Below, piece by piece: positions 37,679 through 39,521 of a DNA stretch of 39,521 nucleotides. The stretch comes from a virus: positions 1 to 39,521 of the IMG/VR virus record IMGVR_UViG_3300048592_001380; one strand, given 5' to 3'. The notes beneath the pieces were generated by a model, which worked only from the letters and a program-made list of their open reading frames with translations, was not told where the DNA came from and made no database searches. How positions within the stretch are numbered: the first letter of the stretch is position 1; every line of letters starts with the position of its first letter. A program made the position numbers and the translations under genes.

Positions 37679-38349
37679 GGGCTTTCTTGCAGGCCGAGAT
37701 CGCCGACTCTCGCGAGAAGCTTCGGTTCTGGCTTCGGGGTGTCGTCGTGCTGGGGGCTCTTGGGGGTCCCCTCGTGCTACTGGGCACGCCGCCGGATCGG
37801 GTTCTCCTGCTGGCCCTGGTGCCGTTCACAGTCGTCCTAGTGGCGTGGACGGCGCACCGGCTCGCTCGTGACCTGGACTGGGTCGATCGAGAGGAACTGC
37901 TGAGGGTGCTCCTCCGGATGGAGGAGGCTGCGATCCTGTTCGATGGCGCCCTCCAGACCTACGTCTTGGCCCTGAAGAGCACCGGACGCGAGCCTGAAGG
38001 CGCCGAAGGGGCGCGGGAGTTCGCGCGCATGGAGCGCGGGCGCGACATCCTGATGGAACTCATGGAACACCTCGGCGGCAGCGCTTCGTGGCGCTTTGGC
38101 GGCCGGGTAGCTCTGCTCGGCGGCTCGCATCTCGTGCGGTTCTCCCAGGCCTACACGGAGCTTCAGCGGCTGGCGAGTGTCATGAGGCAGGCGCTGGCGC
38201 TCGTGAAGCGTGGGGGACCGGGCGGAGAGGGCAGCGCCCGAGAACGCGTCGCTGCCCTTGCGCGCGATTCGGCACCGATCCCCGCGGCGATCAGTGCGCT
38301 GGTTGCAGCGGAGAGAGCCGAGACGATCCGCGCCGAGGCGCGCCTCTAA
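37675..38349 (+). CDS. 2TM membrane protein with cytoplasmic helical domain
   Basis: A 224-residue protein. Two adjacent transmembrane segments near the N-terminus (LRGVVVLGALGGPLVLLG, residues ~20-37; VLLLALVPFTVVLVAWTAH, ~43-61) are followed by ~160 mostly helical residues (EELLRVLLRMEEAAILFD, AYTELQRLASVMRQALALV). The topology recalls SLATT-type 2TM effectors of bacterial conflict systems, which are thought to form pores, but I cannot confirm membership from sequence. ATG in an ATGA overlap. The next gene, integrase, follows after 11 bases, so integrase is probably transcribed from the same unit. Confidence 0.7.
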   Translation: MRAFLQAEIADSREKLRFWLRGVVVLGALGGPLVLLGTPPDRVLLLALVPFTVVLVAWTAHRLARDLDWVDREELLRVLLRMEEAAILFDGALQTYVLALKSTGREPEGAEGAREFARMERGRDILMELMEHLGGSASWRFGGRVALLGGSHLVRFSQAYTELQRLASVMRQALALVKRGGPGGEGSARERVAALARDSAPIPAAISALVAAERAETIRAEARL

Positions 38350-38360
38350 GGCCAGGGCTG

Positions 38361-39521
38361 ATGCGCGGCGCCGGCGGGGTGTACAGACGGGGCAAGACCT
38401 GGTGGGTCCACTACTCCCGCGCCGGCGAGCTGGTGCGGGAGTCCTCGAAGTCGACGAAGCGGGAGGACGCCGTCCGGCTGCTGACCGAGCGTCAGGCCGA
38501 AGCCCCGCTCCACTCCGCACCCGCGGGGACGATCACGTTCGAGGGCGCCTTTGCGATGCTCGAGGCCGACTACGAGCTGCGCGGCCGCCGGAGCGGCAAG
38601 CGGGTTACGCAGGCCCGCACGCGCCTCGGGAAGTGCTTCGCCGGCGAGCGGCTCGACGAAATCACGTCAGAGCGGCTCGACGACTACGCTATGCGACGCC
38701 GCAAGGGCAAGGCCGAGGGCGAGGACGAGGAGCCGAAGGCGGCGCCGGCGACGATCCGGTACGAGCTGGCCGTTCTCCGCCGGGCCATGCGCCTGGCGCA
38801 GCAGAAGGGCCGGCTGCGCTTCATGCCGGCCTTCCCCACGCTCCAGGTCGACAACGCTCGCGCGGGGTTCTTCGAGGCGGCGGACCTCGAGCGGGTGATC
38901 GCGAAGCTGCAGCCCGACGTCCAGCCCGTGGTGCGCTTCCTGGCGTTGACGGGCTGGCGGCTGCAGGAAGCGCTGTCGCTCGAGTGGCGGCAGGTCGACC
39001 CGGCAGCCCGGACGATCACGCTGCCCCCGGAGAAGAGCAAGACCCGAGCGGCCCGGGTGCTCCCCTACGGCGCGCTGAAGGACCTTGCCGAGCTCGTGGA
39101 GGCCCGCCGGAAGGCGACGGCCGCGCTCGAGGGCCGGATCTGCCCCTGGGTCTTTCATCGTGACGGTGAGCCGATCCGGACCTTCCGCCGGCAGTGGGTC
39201 AAGGCCTGCAAGGAAGCTGGGGTGCCTGGCCGCCTGATCCACGACCTGCGGCGAACGGCCGTTCGCCGGCTGATCCGGGCAGGAGCTCCCGAGAAGACGG
39301 TCATGTCGCTGGTCGGCCACAAGACGCGTTCGATGCTGGACCGGTACCACATCGTGGCGACGGCCGACCTCGAGGCCGCCCTCGGCCGGCTCGAGGTCGA
39401 TTGTGAAAGATCTGTGAAAGATCTCTCGGCCGGACGGGTCTTGGAGGGTCCGGGAGCGGGCCGCCGAAATCCCGCTAAGTCGTTGAAAACGGTTCGCAAG
39501 GTGGCCCGTAGGGGGCCGTAG
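38361..39521 (+). CDS. int: tyrosine-family phage integrase
   Basis: A 386-residue site-specific recombinase. Catalytic set: Arg200 (ALTGWRLQEALSLEW), Lys225 (PPEKSKTRAARVLP), His294 and Arg297 (LIHDLRRTAVRRL), His320 (SLVGHKTRSM), Tyr329 (LDRYHIVATADLE). The N-terminal ~55 residues (VYRRGKTWWVHYSRAGELVR) are an arm-binding AP2-like domain and residues ~58-155 the SAM-like core-binding domain. It would recombine attP and attB with an excisionase. The ATG is 11 bases after the previous stop and its ribosome site is weak, so it may depend on upstream translation. The window ends on its stop codon. A 45-residue tail follows the catalytic Tyr and is longer than usual. Confidence 0.95.
   Translation: MRGAGGVYRRGKTWWVHYSRAGELVRESSKSTKREDAVRLLTERQAEAPLHSAPAGTITFEGAFAMLEADYELRGRRSGKRVTQARTRLGKCFAGERLDEITSERLDDYAMRRRKGKAEGEDEEPKAAPATIRYELAVLRRAMRLAQQKGRLRFMPAFPTLQVDNARAGFFEAADLERVIAKLQPDVQPVVRFLALTGWRLQEALSLEWRQVDPAARTITLPPEKSKTRAARVLPYGALKDLAELVEARRKATAALEGRICPWVFHRDGEPIRTFRRQWVKACKEAGVPGRLIHDLRRTAVRRLIRAGAPEKTVMSLVGHKTRSMLDRYHIVATADLEAALGRLEVDCERSVKDLSAGRVLEGPGAGRRNPAKSLKTVRKVARRGP
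39402..39423 (+). repeat. tandem 11-bp repeat near the integrase 3' end
   Basis: TGTGAAAGATC is repeated twice without a gap, within the last 120 bases of the integrase gene, after the catalytic tyrosine. It encodes CysGluArg-SerValLysAsp in different phases. It could be an integrase arm site if attP lies beyond the window, or simply slippage. Confidence 0.5.

Noticed and set aside
39440-39521. Possible tRNA-type attachment core at the integrase end
   Set aside because: The sequence near 39470-39500 has no recognisable tRNA T-arm or full 3' end, and the host flank is not in the window.
1-39521. CRISPR arrays, tRNA and rRNA genes, insertion sequences
   Set aside because: I saw no repeat-spacer array, cloverleaf, rRNA signature or transposase on either strand.

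Overview
This window looks like an almost complete, temperate, HK97-fold siphovirus-type (long non-contractile tail) prophage of a GC-rich bacterium. Third codon positions are nearly all G or C and GTG starts are common. Two lipoproteins, a predicted outer-membrane barrel and a coiled-coil membrane protein in the lysis region point to a Gram-negative host. The host cannot be named from this sequence alone. No ribosomal, tRNA or metabolic genes are present. The first base is the end of a stop codon and the last three bases are the integrase stop, so attachment sites and host flanks are not visible.

Layout. (1) 1-22.5 kb, minus strand, late operon read right to left: SLT endolysin, small membrane protein, two lipoproteins, a holin-like/beta-barrel fusion, a coiled-coil membrane protein, HNH nuclease, P27-type small terminase, large terminase, portal, S49 protease, HK97 capsid, head-tail connectors, tail tube, tail chaperones G and G-T, tape measure and tail-tip proteins. 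One small membrane-protein gene (8057-8281) runs against this operon behind a promoter-like sequence. (2) 22.5-22.88 kb: a non-coding or sparsely coding junction with a strong minus-strand terminator (22782-22819) separating early from late transcription. (3) 22.88-33.4 kb, minus strand, early operon: about 23 tightly overlapping genes starting from a Cro-like regulator and ending with a replication module (phage beta clamp, Cys-rich protein, replication initiator with internal iterons, PD-(D/E)XK nuclease). (4) 33.4-33.5 kb: divergent lysis-lysogeny switch with a near-consensus promoter that would make a leaderless cro mRNA. (5) 33.5-39.5 kb, plus strand, lysogenic side: CI/LexA-like repressor, zinc-ribbon membrane protein, then an operon-like run of NYN nuclease, unknown protein, DEDDh exonuclease-BRCT protein, two membrane proteins and the tyrosine integrase.

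How it works together. CI holds the leftward early promoter off. On induction the Cro-like gene and early operon are made, the initiator acts at iterons inside its own gene, and the phage-encoded clamp can recruit host polymerase. Late expression then builds the particle and lyses the host. The plus-strand genes next to integrase lie outside the lytic units and are the best candidates for lysogen-expressed accessory (defence or exclusion) functions.

Most notable signals: four 20-bp palindromic iterons inside the initiator gene; a canonical CCCAAAC -1 slippery heptamer joining tail chaperones G and T; the NYN/exonuclease-BRCT/two-membrane-protein operon fused to integrase; a hairpin-rich leader before NYN; and two promoter-like elements with identical leaderless geometry.
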